From: Viridothelium virens
Lineage: Eukaryota > Ascomycota > Dothideomycetes > Trypetheliales > Trypetheliaceae
DNA: 64,000 bases
Assembly (NCBI GenBank): GCA_010094025.1
Contig: ML991772.1
Span: 682,001 to 746,000 of the forward strand
Reading direction: 5' to 3'
The number at the start of each line of letters is the position of its first letter. Positions within the stretch are counted from its first letter, which is position 1. A program made the position numbers and the translations under genes. The notes beneath the pieces are model-generated. The model saw only the letters and a program-made list of their open reading frames with translations. It did no database searches and had not been told where the DNA came from. Of the stretch, positions 43,903 to 54,183 are shown piece after piece.

Positions 43903-45246
43903 ATGTACAATTCCAAGTACGCACCAAATCAATCTACACAGACGGTATATCTTTGCCCACCCAAATCCTTGACGCAAGACTAATCCAGACGTGTCTCATA
44001 GCAACCGGCACCTACGAACGCGTCTCAATTATCTCCCTCCCACGATCCGTATCAATTTGCGGATCCCTCTTTCGTCCAATCCCAGTCTGAAGACAACCTC
44101 TTTGACGATGATGTTACTTACGCGGAGGAGTTCGCCCAGACACGAGCGCCAGATGACCTGTTTGACGATGACTTTACACCAGTCGCTCCAGAGACTGTAA
44201 CTGCTCAACCTACATCCCAACAACCCTCGATACCTACAGGCCCTCGGGGAAGAGGATCTAATACTTCTCGCGGAGGACGAGGTCGAGGGAGGGGGGTCTC
44301 GAACTTCAAACCGCCCTCAGGTCGAGGACAGCCTCAGCCAGATGTGGGGATTGCTGCCGCAAGCGACAACGCACCCGCTACGCCAGCTGCCACCCAAGAT
44401 CGACCCTCTTCCGTCCGCGGTGACCGAACTTTGACGGGTGGCGTTCAGAAACCGAAGCTAAGCGAGGAGGAATTGACAGAACGGATGCAACAAATCTCCC
44501 TCAAGAATAGCTCCTTGCTGGAAGCGCATGCTCGCGCTGAGGCCGATGCTGCATCCTTTGCGGAACGGGAGGCACGAAACACGGCACAAGCTGCTCAGCG
44601 GAGAAAGGTGGATCGCGTGAATCGACAGCAGATGATGGGTGAGAGGGAGAGGAACCGACAGCGAAAATTGGACGCCCTCGGTGTTAGGGAGTGGGATATG
44701 GAGAAGAAAGAAGAAGACTTTAGCGGGAGAGATTCTACAAGAGGCAGCGGCAGTAGGAGAGGAATGCATGGAGGTGTTGGTGGCGTAACTAGGAGCGACT
44801 ACAGCGCTGATACTAGGAACCGACCAGAATTCGAGGACGGAGAAGCTTTCCGCGGGAGAGGTCGTGGTGGAAGAGGGAGATACGGACCTCGAAGAGGTGG
44901 TACCCAACGAGGCGATTCAAACAAAGCGAACGAGCAAACGATCCCAACGCAAGCGGATTTTCCAGAGCTACCGCCAGGAGTCAAGCCTGCAGAGTCTGGC
45001 CCGGTGTCAAAGCTATCTCTACCCAGCTGTTCAAAGCGTGATGGCGAAACAAAAGAGCAACTGTCAAGCCAAGGTACAGACAAAGCTTCTGTTGATGGAG
45101 ATCAAGGCAAGGCCAACGGTATCGCTTCGAATACTGGAAATACAACGACAGACTCAGGCCTGGTGGCCGATACGGACAACCAGTTGAAGAGTCCAACAGA
45201 GGCTCAAAGGAGTTGGGCAGATCAAGTCGAAGCGGCTGGTTCATGA
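43903..45246 (+). CDS. RGG-rich, coiled-coil protein, probably RNA-associated
   Basis: Exon 1 (43903-43944, 14 codons) and exon 2 (44002-45246) join in phase 0 through a 57-nt intron, giving 428 residues. The N-terminal part is disordered, with two Asp-Leu-Phe-Asp-Asp-Asp-like acidic repeats. An Arg/Gly run (about 100-125) follows. A strongly charged, coiled-coil-prone segment of about 100 residues comes next: Lys-Leu-Ser-Glu-Glu-Glu-Leu-Thr-Glu-Arg-Met onward, ending Leu-Gly-Val-Arg-Glu-Trp-Asp. A second RGG box (Phe-Arg-Gly-Arg-Gly-Arg-Gly-Gly-Arg-Gly) and a Ser/Thr/Asp-rich tail ending Ser-Trp-Ala-Asp-Gln-Val follow. RGG boxes usually bind RNA. The central helix looks conserved, but I cannot assign a named family. 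Confidence 0.75.
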
Positions 45247-45736
45247 GATGTTAAAATTTCACGATTCTGCAGACTATGAGACGTAACCCCTGGTTAATGC
45301 CCAGTATACACAGGGTACTAGTCGCTCGTGGCCATTAATTCAAGTGCCTCTTATCAAAGCAATCCTCTCGTAAGACGCCACGACGTAGACTCACCAATTC
45401 CCGATCTTCACGCTTCATGCCTTTCGATTGCAGACCCGTCACGGACAGACTAGCGAACAAATCGTCCTAGAGCTACCTGATATCACCACCAGCGTCCTAG
45501 TCCTCCCCCGTAGCCTGGGCCACCACCTCGCCTAGTACCGAGGCCAATCCAATGGTCGCCCCCCCGATTGTAGTAACCCTCCTCTGCTTCGCTGCATGTT
45601 TTGAGATTAGTCAATGTGCAGGTTAGAAAAGACCTTCGAAAGCTTCAAGATGACCGAGAGAAAGAGCCAGGCTTTCTCTTTCAGGTCATGCAGGTGGCTT
45701 GGATTCCTCGTATGGACCAATGCGATCCTCTAGATC
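45247..45736. other. Intergenic between convergent genes
   Basis: The 3' flanks of the RGG protein gene and LUC7 lie here. A short plus frame overlapping the LUC7 end is a shadow of the repetitive RGG codons. Confidence 0.5.
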
Positions 45737-46665
45737 TCACCAGCGTCCGTATCCTCCTCGACCGCGGTATCCACCACCCCTACCACCAAACCCTCCACGG
45801 AAGCCACCACGACCACCATAGCCACGATCTCCACCGAATCCGTTGACGTCCCCACCGCCTCTTGGCCCAGCGGACAATTCAGGTTCCCGGTGTGGTGGAG
45901 GACGATCCTTCAACTCCTTCTGCAGTGCATCGTACGTCTTGCGCATCTGGGCATACCCCAGATGCATCTTGCCGTAGAAGTGATCCGCCAAGCGCCGGTC
46001 ATTATCCAGACGACTCAGATACGCTCCACATACGTCACAAACCTGCAATTTCTGGTGGCCGCTCGGCCCGCTTGTGTCATTCAGGTTCTTGAGCTCGCGC
46101 TCCTTGTCCACCTTCAAGGCCTGCGCGCATTCCAGTTTGTAGAACTCCTGCCGTGCAACCGCGACATGCCCCGCATACCCCATAATGCCGATCTCCTCGA
46201 CCCAGGCGGCGATCGAGGCCTTGAGGTCGCTGATCTGCTTCAGTAATGCGTTCGTCTGCCGAATCTCCTCTGGGTTCTTCTCTAGTCGCCGTTGCATTCC
46301 GTCGATGCGCCGGTTGCATTCCTCGATGTGGTTCTTCATTTCGTTCATGTAGTCGAATTCGAAGCCCCACTGGCGCTTCTGCTCCACCGACGCTTCTTGG
46401 TACTCAGTCTTGTGCGCTTCGGAGTGTGTGCGTGGGCAGGGGCCGATGTCTTGCTTGGTGTTAGTGAAGAGGTCGTGGGGGCAAGTACCGACAAGGTAGG
46501 AACGGCAGAGTTTGGGATCGGTGATGGCGAGCTTCGGTGCGCTGAGATCGGGACCGCTCATGAACGTGTCGCCCATGAGCTGTTCTGTCGCAACATGAGT
46601 ATGTCTGCAGTCATTATATCTAGTAGAGTGGACGTGCCTAGAGCTTTCCTTTGTTCGGCCGCCAT
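45737..46665 (-). CDS. LUC7: U1 snRNP-associated splicing factor LUC7
   Basis: LUC7 stabilises U1 snRNP binding at 5' splice sites. A 28-nt first exon (46665-46638) encodes the invariant start Met-Ala-Ala-Glu-Gln-Arg-Lys. It joins to exon 2 (46584-45737), restoring Leu-Glu-Gln-Leu-Met-Gly, for a total of 291 residues. The 53-nt intron begins GC (GCACGT), not GT; no GT donor gives the correct frame. Zinc finger 1 is Cys36-x7-Cys44-x14-Cys59-x3-His63, and a central coiled coil follows. The second finger (Val-Cys-Asp-Val-Cys-Gly ... Asp-His-x3-Lys-x-His) is also present. The C-terminus is an RGG/Tyr-Gly tail, replacing the RS tail of plant and animal relatives. It is divergent to GPI16. Confidence 0.93.
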
Positions 46666-46931
46666 GGTCTACAATTTGTTCTTGCTCTCTGGGTCACTTG
46701 CTGTTGAAAAGAGAAAGCTGCAAGCTTGGCCAAATAATAGGTCAAGAAGTGGCAGCACTCAAGTGAAGGTAAGTGAATACCTACCTTAATTATGCGACTA
46801 AAGTTTCCAGAGCTAAAATAGCCGCCCTCCGCGCGCCTAGAAATTTCCCGCACCGGAGGTGAGCTTTGGGATCGCGAACTGGAACTCCGTGGATGGGCTG
46901 TAGAAGCTAATGCTTCTGGCTTCAAGCTGCC
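46666..46931. promoter_or_regulatory. Bidirectional promoter, LUC7 / GPI16
   Basis: These 266 bp separate the divergent start codons of LUC7 and GPI16. Poly-pyrimidine and TACCT elements are visible, but no factor site is assigned. Confidence 0.45.
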
Positions 46932-48851
46932 ATGTCCTTCTTCTATTCCATCCTTTTCTTTCTGTGGTTCTTCATAAGTCATGCGCACGCCACATCTGAT
47001 TATTACGAACGCCTTCTCCTCCGCCCACTTCCTCAATCAGCACTCTTAGCCTCCTTTAACTTTCGTAGCAATGCTTCGTCGACCTCATTCGACCGACAAC
47101 ATTTCCGATATTTCCCCCGGTCCTTAGGCCAGATTCTACAGCATGCTCATACTAAGGAACTGCATTTGCGCTTCAGCCTCGGCCGGTGGGATGACGAGAA
47201 TTGGGGTACAAGACCGTGGAATGGAACAAGAGAAGGTGGAACAGGGGTAGAGCTATGGGCTTGGGTAGAAGCAGAAACGAATGAAGAGTGAGAATTGATT
47301 CATATGGACTGTTTGAACTTGGGCTAATGCTATGCGCAGAGCCAATTCGCGATGGCTTACTCTGACGAATGCACTCTCTGGCCTCTTTTGCGCCTCCTTG
47401 AATTTCATTGATTCTACTAAGACGATACGACCAGCAATGACTTTTGAACATGAAGGAAAGTACACAGTAAAATCTGAAAAAAATTTGCACCTTCTCCACG
47501 GAACGCTACCACACGAGGTAGTTTGTACTGAGAATCTCACGCCGTTTCTTAAATTACTTCCATGTAAAGGCAAGGCAGGAATTTCAAGTCTCCTTGACGG
47601 CCACAAACTGTTCGATGCGACTTGGCAGACCATGGCAATCGACGTCCGACCAGTATGTAAACAGGATAGCCTTGACTGTGTTCTGGAGATGGAGCAAACC
47701 GTGGACATGGTGCTTGATATAGAGCGATCAGCGCGTCCAAGAGGTACGAGACACGCTGTCTGGTTAAATGTCCTTCTCACACGATTCTAGATAATCCTAT
47801 ACCCCGCCCTCCGCCTTTGGAAGACGTTGAATGCGACACTTCGAAACCATACAATGCAGAGGATACATGCTTTCCAATCGTCAAGGACTCTGAGCCGGCC
47901 TGGAGCGTCACTGGTGTTTTCGGACGGCCAATCAAAGGCGCATGTCCCTTAGCTGAAAATTATCACAGTCAGTCCTCGGGCATGATTTGCATTAATGTGC
48001 CCCCCGAGAGAGAGGTGATCCCGAGCTCGGAATTAAAGTATGAAGAGCGGAGTCACAACGGTGGATTTCTACGATGCTACGAACCCTCGGCGGGAGCTGA
48101 TTTTGATCTGACTCTCCCAGAGCAGCAGTTATCGATCAAAGCCCCTATCGAGCAGCCTCGAATGTATGCGTCGCGTTCCTTCACTGGTAATGGCCAAGAG
48201 CGAGGAGGCGTCCGAGCTGTGATTACCAACAACTCACCAGAGAGCGTCTCTCTATCGTATCTTGAATCACTCCCATGGTTTATGAAACTCTATCTACATA
48301 CGCTTCGGACAACAGTCAAGCCATTCACACTTTCGACGTCAACAGAAGAAGACGCTCATAGCGATCTAATACGAGAAGTCTACTACCGGCCTGCTGTGGA
48401 TCGTCACCGTGGAACTCATCTCGAACTTTTGCTCAACATTCCTCCGCTATCGTCGTTGACGCTCACCTATGACTTCGAGAAGGCAATCCTTCGTTATACT
48501 GAGTATCCGCCCGACGCCAATCGCGGCTTCGATGTCGCCCCTGCCGTGATTCGCATGCTCTCTAGTTCCAATTCATCACTCCACGGCGGGTCTACCTACC
48601 TCCGAACCACGAGTCTCCTGCTCCCTCTACCAACACCAGATTTCAGCATGCCGTATAACGTGATCATTCTAACGAGCACAGTGATGGCGCTTGGTTTCGG
48701 TAGCATCTTCAATCTACTAGTGAGGCGATTTGTTGCTGCTGACGAAGTGCCTGCGTTAGACTCGAATGAGCTACGCAGTAAAGTCCTAGGCCAAATAGAA
48801 CGACTCAAAAGAAGTTTCCGGGGAAAAGGTGCAGTTGGAAAAGAAGATTGA
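46932..48851 (+). CDS. GPI16: GPI transamidase subunit GPI16 (PIG-T)
   Basis: GPI16 is an ER membrane subunit of the transamidase that attaches GPI anchors to proteins. Exons 46932-47287, 47340-47743 and 47791-48851 join through 52- and 47-nt introns, giving 606 residues, normal for the family. A signal peptide (about 1-21) ends Ser-His-Ala-His-Ala. The family start Tyr-Tyr-Glu-Arg-Leu-Leu-Leu-Arg-Pro-Leu-Pro follows, and then His-Leu-Arg-Phe-Ser-Leu-Gly-Arg-Trp-Asp. The lumenal domain contains conserved Cys pairs and the Pro-Trp-Phe-Met-Lys-Leu-Tyr-Leu-His-Thr motif. One membrane segment near the C-terminus (about 540-562) precedes a short cytosolic tail. The 3' end overlaps a convergent gene by 47 nt. 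Confidence 0.93.
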
Positions 48852-49452
48852 ACCAATATTCCTGATACGGCAGTACAGGTACCCAGGATCTCAAGCTGAG
48901 CATGATCAGTTTGTGCACGACATCCATCGACTGCTCCTTTGGCTGTTCGTTGACGACTCTAATCGAACAGGAGCAGGCACGGACGAAGCCGTGCTTGATC
49001 ACTCCGGAGCTGACAGAGCTGTAGCTCTGACGCGCAGCCCGGATTAATCGTCCTTGAGGATTACGTCCCACTATGACGGACCGTGGCTTCCCATCCCAAG
49101 AGAGCAGTTGGGGATTAATAGGTGTTGAAATCAATACCAACGCATTGGATAGCTTGAAAAGCCCGTCGAAAACCTTAGCGCTTACATCTCGGATGACTTT
49201 CCTATATGTTTCGATAGCAATGACTCCAATAGATTCAACTTTTCCGAGATCCGAGTTTTGTATCCTTCTTTCTTGCCAATGGCGAACCTTCTCTGCAATG
49301 ATTGCATTCATTCCAACTCTCAATCTCGTACTTTAACTTGGATCATACTATGGCTTACCTGCCTTTCTAAATCGTTCCATGATCTGCTGGGTTCCTAAGG
49401 ACGAGATGACCGCTGGCCTATACTGCAATGATGCCCCACCTTGCCCCGCCAT
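48805..49452 (-). CDS. Unrecognised protein, about 202 residues
   Basis: Exon 1 (49452-49359) starts Met-Ala-Gly-Gln-Gly-Gly and joins in phase 1 to exon 2 (49316-48805) through a short 42-nt GT-AG intron. The junction reads Phe-Arg-Lys-Ala then Val-Gly-Met-Asn. Exon 2 contains an ordered-looking stretch with Ile-Gly-Val-Ile-Ala-Ile-Glu-Thr-Tyr-Arg, Ile-Ser-Thr-Pro-Ile-Asn-Pro-Gln-Leu-Leu and Asn-Pro-Gly/Gln-Gly-Arg-Leu-Ile-Arg-Ala-Ala-Arg. The alternation of helices and strands looks like a real fold, but I do not know the family. Another intron near the 3' end is possible; if not, the gene overlaps GPI16 tail to tail by 47 nt. Confidence 0.45.
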
Positions 49453-49605
49453 TTCGTACATAAAAGAGATGGCATCTATCAGAAAGACTACCACGCAGGC
49501 ACAACGAGATCTAAGCGGTATTATTATTTCTACACATGCTCAATCTGTCATTTCTCTGTACATTTTTCTCAAAGCCCTCGCTTGCCCCATTGAGCGGGTC
49601 TCGAA

Positions 49606-50708
49606 ATGCCAGAAAACGCTGAAGCCAGAGATGCGCTCGTCAACCGCAAACTTCCCGAGATGGTGCTTTCGGATGGAGGTCCAGCTTCTCTTACGAGTCC
49701 TCCACCATCACTACCACAGCACCTGAATGCCGAAGGCAGGGCGACGAAAAGATTTTCGGTGAAAGGAAATGCAATAAGTGCGTCCATGTGCCGTCATAAT
49801 GGAACATTATCTCAGCTCAAGATTGAAGCTTGGTATTGGCGATGTTGACTAACCCTGTGGATAGTCACCGGTGGCGCTGGCACCCTCGCCATTCAAGGTG
49901 CTCGTGCTTTGTTAGAGCATGGTTTGTCAGGGCTGGCCCTTCTCGACATTAGCACGGTCCATGCTTCCCAAGACTTCCAATCACTAAGGGATGACTTCCC
50001 ATCAGCAAATATTTTCGATATCGAGTGCGATATTAGAGATGCTGAGCGGGTAAATGCAGCTGTGGAAGAGGCAGCAGAGAAGCTTGGAGGAATTGACATT
50101 CTCTGTTGCTTTGCCGGCGTTGTGGGTTGCACGCATGCTGCAGACATGTCCCCCGAGGAGTGGAGACGAACGTTGGATATCAATACGACCGGCGGTTTCT
50201 TGTGTGCTCAGGCATGCGCAAAGTATGTCAATTTTCTCCAAACCAGGTAAACACTGCTGATCTGCTTCTAGGCAGATGATCAAGAAAGGCGCTGGCGGCT
50301 CTATTGTTTTGATTGCCTCGATATCTGCCCATCGTGTCAACTTTCCTCAGCCGCAGGTAGCATACAACGTCTCCAAGGCAGCGATCGTGTCGATGAAATC
50401 CAGTTTAGCGGCGGAATGGGCTCGATACGGCATCCGCGTGAACAGCATTTCCCCTGGGTATATGGATACCATCCTCAACGAAGGTCCGGGCCTTGAGGAT
50501 GCGCGACGGAGTTGGGCGAGCAGGAATCCAATGGGTAGGATGGGAGTGCCGGCAGAGCTGCAAGGTCCACTTGTCCTCCTCTGTAGCGGAGCAGGAAGCT
50601 ATATGAATGGCTCTGACTTGATCGTTGATGGCGAGTCCATGAATCTCTCTTGTTTAAGTCCTTGTTGCATAGCTAACTGCATATGCAGGTGGTGGGCACG
50701 TTTTCTAG
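49606..50708 (+). CDS. Short-chain dehydrogenase/reductase (sorbose reductase / arabinitol dehydrogenase-like)
   Basis: Exons 49606-49777, 49865-50222, 50272-50630 and 50689-50708 give 302 residues. The NAD(P)-binding motif Ile-Thr-Gly-Gly-Ala-Gly-Thr-Leu (58-65) is split by the first intron. The Asn-Thr-Thr-Gly-Gly-Phe block and the catalytic Ser195, Tyr208 and Lys212 (Tyr-Asn-Val-Ser-Lys) follow, and then the Ser-Pro-Gly-Tyr-Met-Asp-Thr motif. The last intron (50631-50688) begins GCGAGT. A GC-AG splice restores the expected ending Val-Asp-Gly-Gly-Gly-His-Val-Phe, whereas reading through gives an unlikely Cys-rich tail. The enzyme probably interconverts a ketose or polyol with NAD(P)(H). The long N-terminal extension of about 55 residues is also seen in polyol-type fungal members. 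Confidence 0.88.
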
Positions 50709-51305
50709 GTGTAGGAGAGGTTACTTGCAAAGTCTTCAGAGGCGGTCCAGCCATTCAAATTGCATTGAACATGTAGAAATGAGCTCAACCCCCGATATTC
50801 AAGATCTTGCTTTGATATCCCCACTTTTCTCACCTGGGTAGTAAAGAGCATTGGTACCCTCTAACCGCAGAGTAGAACTCGAGTATCAGTCGTTTTCCGA
50901 TTGTCTGCGACTAGCAAAACCAGAAAACTTTTGAGATCGCCATCTGACAAGTTTGTGTCAAATCATGCAACAGCTTGGCACCGCAAGTAGACGATCAAAC
51001 ACCGCCACGAAGGTTTCCTAGTCTATCGATACCCGATGCTTCGTCAAGCGGAGCGGATTCCCGCCAGTGGGTGGAAAAGAAATATTTGGCGCTATTAGCA
51101 GTGGCCAATCTTTACGCTTTCTATGTTCTCAGAGTCCCTCGGTGAAGGTGAGTTGGAAGATTGTGGATGCGGACTAATTAGAAAATCAGATAAGAACCGA
51201 CGGCGATCTGTTCAATCATCCTACTTCATCTACATATATCCCAGGAAGCCCCAAAAAAGCCGGCAGCCTACAATCACCTCATTCTTCCTACATAGCATCA
51301 AGCAA
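50709..51305. other. Intergenic between convergent genes
   Basis: No gene is seen. A short frame at 51123-51467 overlaps the end of the flavoprotein gene antisense. Confidence 0.5.
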
Positions 51306-52796
51306 CTACAGACCCGCTGCCTCTATCAGATTGAGATACACCTCACTCATGGTTGGAAAGCAAGGTACTGTGTGCACGAGTCGGTCCAGACGAACGCCCC
51401 CCACGATGGCTACCGTAGCTGCATGTATGAGCTCTGTGGCGTCTTGGCCTACCACAGTCATACCTAGCAGTTTTTCAGATTCCGCATCCACAACCCACTG
51501 TGCCCAACCCTCTCCGAATGTATCTCCGTGCAGCAAGGCGCCCACTGTAACGGCACCAGTTTGAATGATACGTACGGGGACGTTCCGTTCCTTCGCCTGC
51601 ATACGCGAAAGTCCAACGCTTGCGACCGCTGGCTGAGTGAATATAACCTGCGGGATTGCAAGGTGATCTGCTGTCGCAGAAACAGAATTCCAGGGAGCTT
51701 GCTCCGTCGTGAGGTCTCCTCTAGCTTGCCGAATGATTGCTGTGGCAGCGATGCGGGCTTGATACTTGCACATGTGTGTAAGAGGTGAACGACCATTGAC
51801 GTCTCCAACCGCATACAACCACTTGTCACGGACAGACTTCACACGTAGCGATTCGTCAACTTCCACTGGAGTACCGTCGATGGGTATATCGAAGAGCTCA
51901 AGCCCACAGCCGTCAGTTCGAGGTTTTCTGCCTGTTGCGACGAGTATCTCCGACGCAGACAGTTGTGTTCCTGATGAAGTCTTCACAGTAATGCTGCTAT
52001 CTCTCATGCGTTGAACTTCAACAAGTGTCGACCCGAGTAGGAATTCTACACCGCGAGCTTCGAGCGCTGTCCTGACCAGTCGACCTGCCTCATTGTCTAG
52101 CTTTGAGAGTATTTCCGAAGTGGAGCTGATGACCGTCACCTTAGCTCCGAAAGAGGAGTAGACAGTTGCCATCTCGCAGCCAACAGCCCCAGTTCCCAAG
52201 ATGATCAGATGCTTCGGAATGCTACTTGCACTGGTCGCTTCTTTGGGCGTCCAAGGGTGAGCAGCCTTCAATCCAGGCACATCCGGAATTCTCGGTGTGC
52301 TGCCAGTACAGATGGCAACTGCACAGCGCGCAGTGATCTCTATACTGTGTCCATCCTTGGAGGTCACGGCAATCTTCTTCACCCCAACTAGTTTGGCTGT
52401 TCCACGTAAGAGATCAGTACCAGTTTCCAAAGTAGTTGGAACGAGCAACTTTTCGTCGTTCCATCCTCGAGTGAAAGCGTCACGTCTGTTAAAGACGGCT
52501 TTTGCGTCGACATTTGGATCCGTAACCCGTTCTCTAGCACCACCGACTGCCTTCGCAGCTTCAAGAGCTTCGCTGGGGCGCAGCAAGGCTTTGCTTGGAA
52601 CACAAGCCCAGAACGGACAATCACCACCTATGAGGTCATTGTCAATAATCAGTGCTTCAAGACCTGCGGCAACGGCTCGTGAAGCAATGGGCCGGCTTGC
52701 CCATCCAGAGCCAATGCAAATTACATCGTAATCGCAAGTCTTGAGCGACGATGTCGTGTACAGAGTACCATTACCGTGGTCTTTGGTAGATGTCAT
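51306..52796 (-). CDS. FAD-dependent pyridine nucleotide-disulfide oxidoreductase
   Basis: This single-exon gene starts at the ATG at 52796 (upstream frame to 52847 only offers TTG) and encodes 496 residues. The FAD-binding fold begins Ile-Cys-Ile-Gly-Ser-Gly-Trp-Ala-Ser (26-34). The redox-active disulfide is Cys60-x4-Cys65 in Gly-Gly-Asp-Cys-Pro-Phe-Trp-Ala-Cys-Val-Pro-Ser-Lys. This is a Trp-Ala variant of the Asn-x-Gly seen in lipoamide dehydrogenase. The NAD(P) motif Gly-Thr-Gly-Ala-Val-Gly-Cys-Glu is near residue 205, and the second FAD motif (Ala-Val-Gly-Asp-Val-Asn) near 345. The C-terminal His475...Glu485 pair fits the active-site base. It belongs to the mercuric-reductase/dihydrolipoamide-dehydrogenase superfamily, but the substrate of this variant is not established. 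No mitochondrial presequence is obvious. Confidence 0.9.
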   Translation of the reverse strand: MTSTKDHGNGTLYTTSSLKTCDYDVICIGSGWASRPIASRAVAAGLEALIIDNDLIGGDCPFWACVPSKALLRPSEALEAAKAVGGARERVTDPNVDAKAVFNRRDAFTRGWNDEKLLVPTTLETGTDLLRGTAKLVGVKKIAVTSKDGHSIEITARCAVAICTGSTPRIPDVPGLKAAHPWTPKEATSASSIPKHLIILGTGAVGCEMATVYSSFGAKVTVISSTSEILSKLDNEAGRLVRTALEARGVEFLLGSTLVEVQRMRDSSITVKTSSGTQLSASEILVATGRKPRTDGCGLELFDIPIDGTPVEVDESLRVKSVRDKWLYAVGDVNGRSPLTHMCKYQARIAATAIIRQARGDLTTEQAPWNSVSATADHLAIPQVIFTQPAVASVGLSRMQAKERNVPVRIIQTGAVTVGALLHGDTFGEGWAQWVVDAESEKLLGMTVVGQDATELIHAATVAIVGGVRLDRLVHTVPCFPTMSEVYLNLIEAAGL

Positions 52797-54183
52797 GCTG
52801 TTTGGATTTGCACGGACGAATACGAAAATATCCTCAGGGTATGTCAAAAGAAATGTCTTCGCTCTTACGGAGAAAGAAAGCTGCTAGAATCATGTTGAGG
52901 GGGGCCCTCGATGAAGTTGTAGCTCTTGGGCTCGCTATCCGCAGTAGACATAAATTCGCTCCGATCTTAACAGAAAGTGAAAAGCTACGAGCTCGGTCGG
53001 GAGGACCTCCTCCACCTGGCCAACCCTTATCCTGTTGGAAGCTTAATGGCTTGAAATCAAATGTCGATTCGTGCAATCCAGATTGATCCCCCCCGCATTA
53101 CCTCTCTTGAGGAAGTATTCTACTGCCGGTTTAGGTAATTCTTTAGGGACCACGGACTACCCTTGCTTGGGTTACCGTATGGCGTTTAAAAGCTTAGCAA
53201 GATGGCTCCATAACCATATGCAACGTATCGTTGACTTCCCTGGTCCGTTGGATGTATGCCCGATCGAATCAGCTCGATCCTGGCCCAGAGCTAATTCAGT
53301 GACTCACAGATCTGCCCCTTTGGAGAAATTATCTCATGCCCATTTTAGAAATACTTCTAGCGCAACCTCGTCGCTAGCTCGGACTGTCGCATAAACCTAG
53401 TAGACTAGACCTAGAAAAACACCGGCAAACGGATATGATTAACATGTTACATATTCGGACAAACACCAGAGGGAAAATTAGAACCTGTCGGTACTAGTCT
53501 TAGCCACCGAGGATATTTTATCCAACCTCCAGTATTCAGCTATAATTCGCTCTAGGTTCTCGACGAGACCTTCTCCCTATACTTCAACGTCCTCAATAAA
53601 AGAGGGAGGAGATACTGGATACAAGCGAATGTGGTGTAGACTGACAGGAGAAAGCTCGTCTGCAACTTCCTGGCCAATTGGAAATCCCAGCGAAGTCGGC
53701 ACTGGTAAGTACTCCATCTCAAGACAATCCAGACATGAACAGTCTCACATACGTGAACATCAACACATAGCCAAGTAGAGGTCAGGCTAAAATGCACCTT
53801 ATCTTTGGCATCTTTTCGCTCCAAGTGGTATGCAAATAGCCACCAATCACAGGAGAGGACGGGCTGATTAATCCAGCTCTACGTCATCTATGGCGGCTTC
53901 GACTGAGGGGTTTCCCGCTCCTCGTTAATTTTTGTCCTGAAGCCCCACGGCCAGAATCTGGCTCTTACAGAGCGCTTTGTAACATCCAACGCCGCTTTTA
54001 CGATCTCTGACTCTTGCCTGATTCGATTTCTTACCTCCATGCTATATTGTAACAGTATAGTAGAGCAAGCGAAGAAAATGAATCGCTCCTATCATACTGT
54101 CTTTTCAGGACTTCGCTCGTGTCGTACAACAATTGCAAGCCATATCACCGGAGCCAAGCTCTTCTCCGAACTCACGGAAAGCT
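52797..54183. other. Intergenic, no gene seen
   Basis: This 1.4 kb contains the divergent upstream regions of the flavoprotein and the transcription factor. Several short plus frames (52790-53394) overlap but have no motif or plausible splice structure. Confidence 0.45.

Noticed and set aside
50631-50776. Read-through C-terminus of the dehydrogenase
   Set aside because: The unspliced tail is Cys-rich and unlike the family. GC-AG splicing gives the expected ending, so the read-through form is treated as an intron-retention product at most.
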